NCBI GenBank assembly: GCA_009760855.2 | Contig: WPIO01000009.1 | Location: 4,681,001-4,745,000 of the forward strand | Length of the DNA: 64,000 nt | Origin: Cristatella mucedo | Lineage: Eukaryota; Bryozoa; Phylactolaemata; Cristatellidae | Direction: 5' to 3' | In this document: positions 63,290 through 64,000 of the stretch, in pieces | Position numbering within the stretch: the first letter of the stretch is position 1 | Layout of the letters: each line of letters opens with the position of its first letter | Translations under genes and position numbers: made by a program | Notes under the pieces: model-generated | The model's input: the letters and a program-made list of their open reading frames with translations, nothing else | What the model was told of the DNA's origin: nothing | Databases searched by the model: none

Positions 63290-63490
63290 AGCCAGTGTAT
63301 GCACGTCAATGCATGCAATCTGTGCATGTACCTCTCGCATACATCGGGCACCTTAAATTTCCTCCCGAGGACACCTTCATCGCCCCAGCCCGAGCAGTGC
63401 GACACATCATCCGGCATACCAATAAAGGCAGTTAAGGCCTTAACCAATATGCGATCGGTAGACAAACCACGTATTCCGTCGATGCAATGA
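63290..63490 (-). CDS. Possible exon, unrecognised
   Basis: One minus frame reads CIDGIRGLSTDRILVKALTA then FIGMPDDVSHCSGWGDEGVL and GRKFKVPDVCERYMHRL. The composition is protein-like and there is a candidate donor GTATGC after FIG. It could be an upstream exon of the WD40 gene or a relic; no splice partner is proven. Confidence 0.25.
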
Positions 63491-63657
63491 CTTTGCATCC
63501 GTCCAGTGGCAGCTAAGATAGCACGTGATCTGCTCGGCTTTCCCTTCAACACAGAGAGCCCTCCCGTCTCTCGTTCGTTTTTACTTTGCGTCCTCGCCTC
63601 TGCGAGGCTAACTATCAAACCTGTGGTGCTACTAATTAGCAGCTCTGAGTGACTCCT

Positions 63658-63658
<1 letters not shown>

Positions 63659-63726
<68 letters not shown>
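63659..63726 (+). repeat. (GA)n microsatellite
   Basis: Perfect GA run of about 68 bp. Nothing further is seen to the right edge. Confidence 0.97.
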
Positions 63727-63729
<3 letters not shown>

Positions 63730-64000
63730 TGCCTGATTGTCTAAGCATGATTGTTGCCTAAGTTTGCATGCCTATATGACTACGATCCTTTGCTTGTCAT
63801 TAACTCGTTTATTACATCGCTAGGAATTTCAGACCGCCTAGATAGAAATGCTGCTCTCCTAAAATGCTGCACATGAGACTGATACTTGCAATAGTTGTTG
63901 TGACTTCAGATTTTCATAAAATTAGACAAATCAAATTTAGGGACCGCTGACGAAGAAACGTTTCCACGAGCCATGCTGAGCACTCGACTTCTATTGAGCC

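Overview
The window looks like nuclear DNA of a metazoan, most likely an invertebrate; I cannot name the species. The evidence is short exons with GT-AG introns, animal gene families (HHIP-like, TRIM-type RING/B-box, COX8, WD40), truncated CR1/L2-like LINE copies, tRNA-derived SINEs and long GA/CT microsatellites. Exons are strongly GC-rich; introns and intergenic DNA are TE-rich and closer to AT-neutral. Every multi-exon gene I could assemble lies on the minus strand. Exon joins were made by eye from reading frame, splice consensus and phase.

Layout. (1) 57-10,054: an HHIP-like secreted protein (signal peptide, cysteine-rich N-terminus, glucose/sorbosone-dehydrogenase-type propeller), running off the left edge, with one short exon not found. 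(2) 10.1-16.9 kb: LINE/SINE-rich DNA with a few broken or doubtful coding fragments. (3) 16,983-21,359: a complete two-exon COX8-like gene of 71 aa with a TE-filled 4.2 kb intron. (4) 23,775-25,073: an intronless RING/B-box (TRIM-like) protein of 432 aa. (5) 25.1-35.1 kb: repeats, a 60-bp minisatellite and no gene I can support. (6) 35,183-55,672: a 24-exon gene model of about 1,143 aa joining a pseudokinase, three degenerate Ulp1/C48 peptidase-like modules and one C2H2 finger. (7) 56,202-56,399: a small putative membrane protein, divergent from gene 6. (8) 61,433-62,126: the last three exons of a WD40 gene. (9) 62,912-63,097: a non-autonomous hAT element with a perfect 8-bp target duplication, resembling the horizontally transferred SPIN family.

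The most unusual object is gene 6. Its kinase domain has HRN in place of HRD, DVR in place of DFG and no glycine-rich loop. The three Ulp1-like modules each lack the catalytic His and have Ser (or Ser/Thr) where the catalytic Cys should be. Each module is cut by introns at matching places, including a 36-42 nt microexon, so the array probably arose by tandem duplication of an intron-containing unit. A protein built from one dead kinase and three dead SUMO-protease folds suggests a scaffold, decoy or Ub/SUMO-binding role; that is inference.
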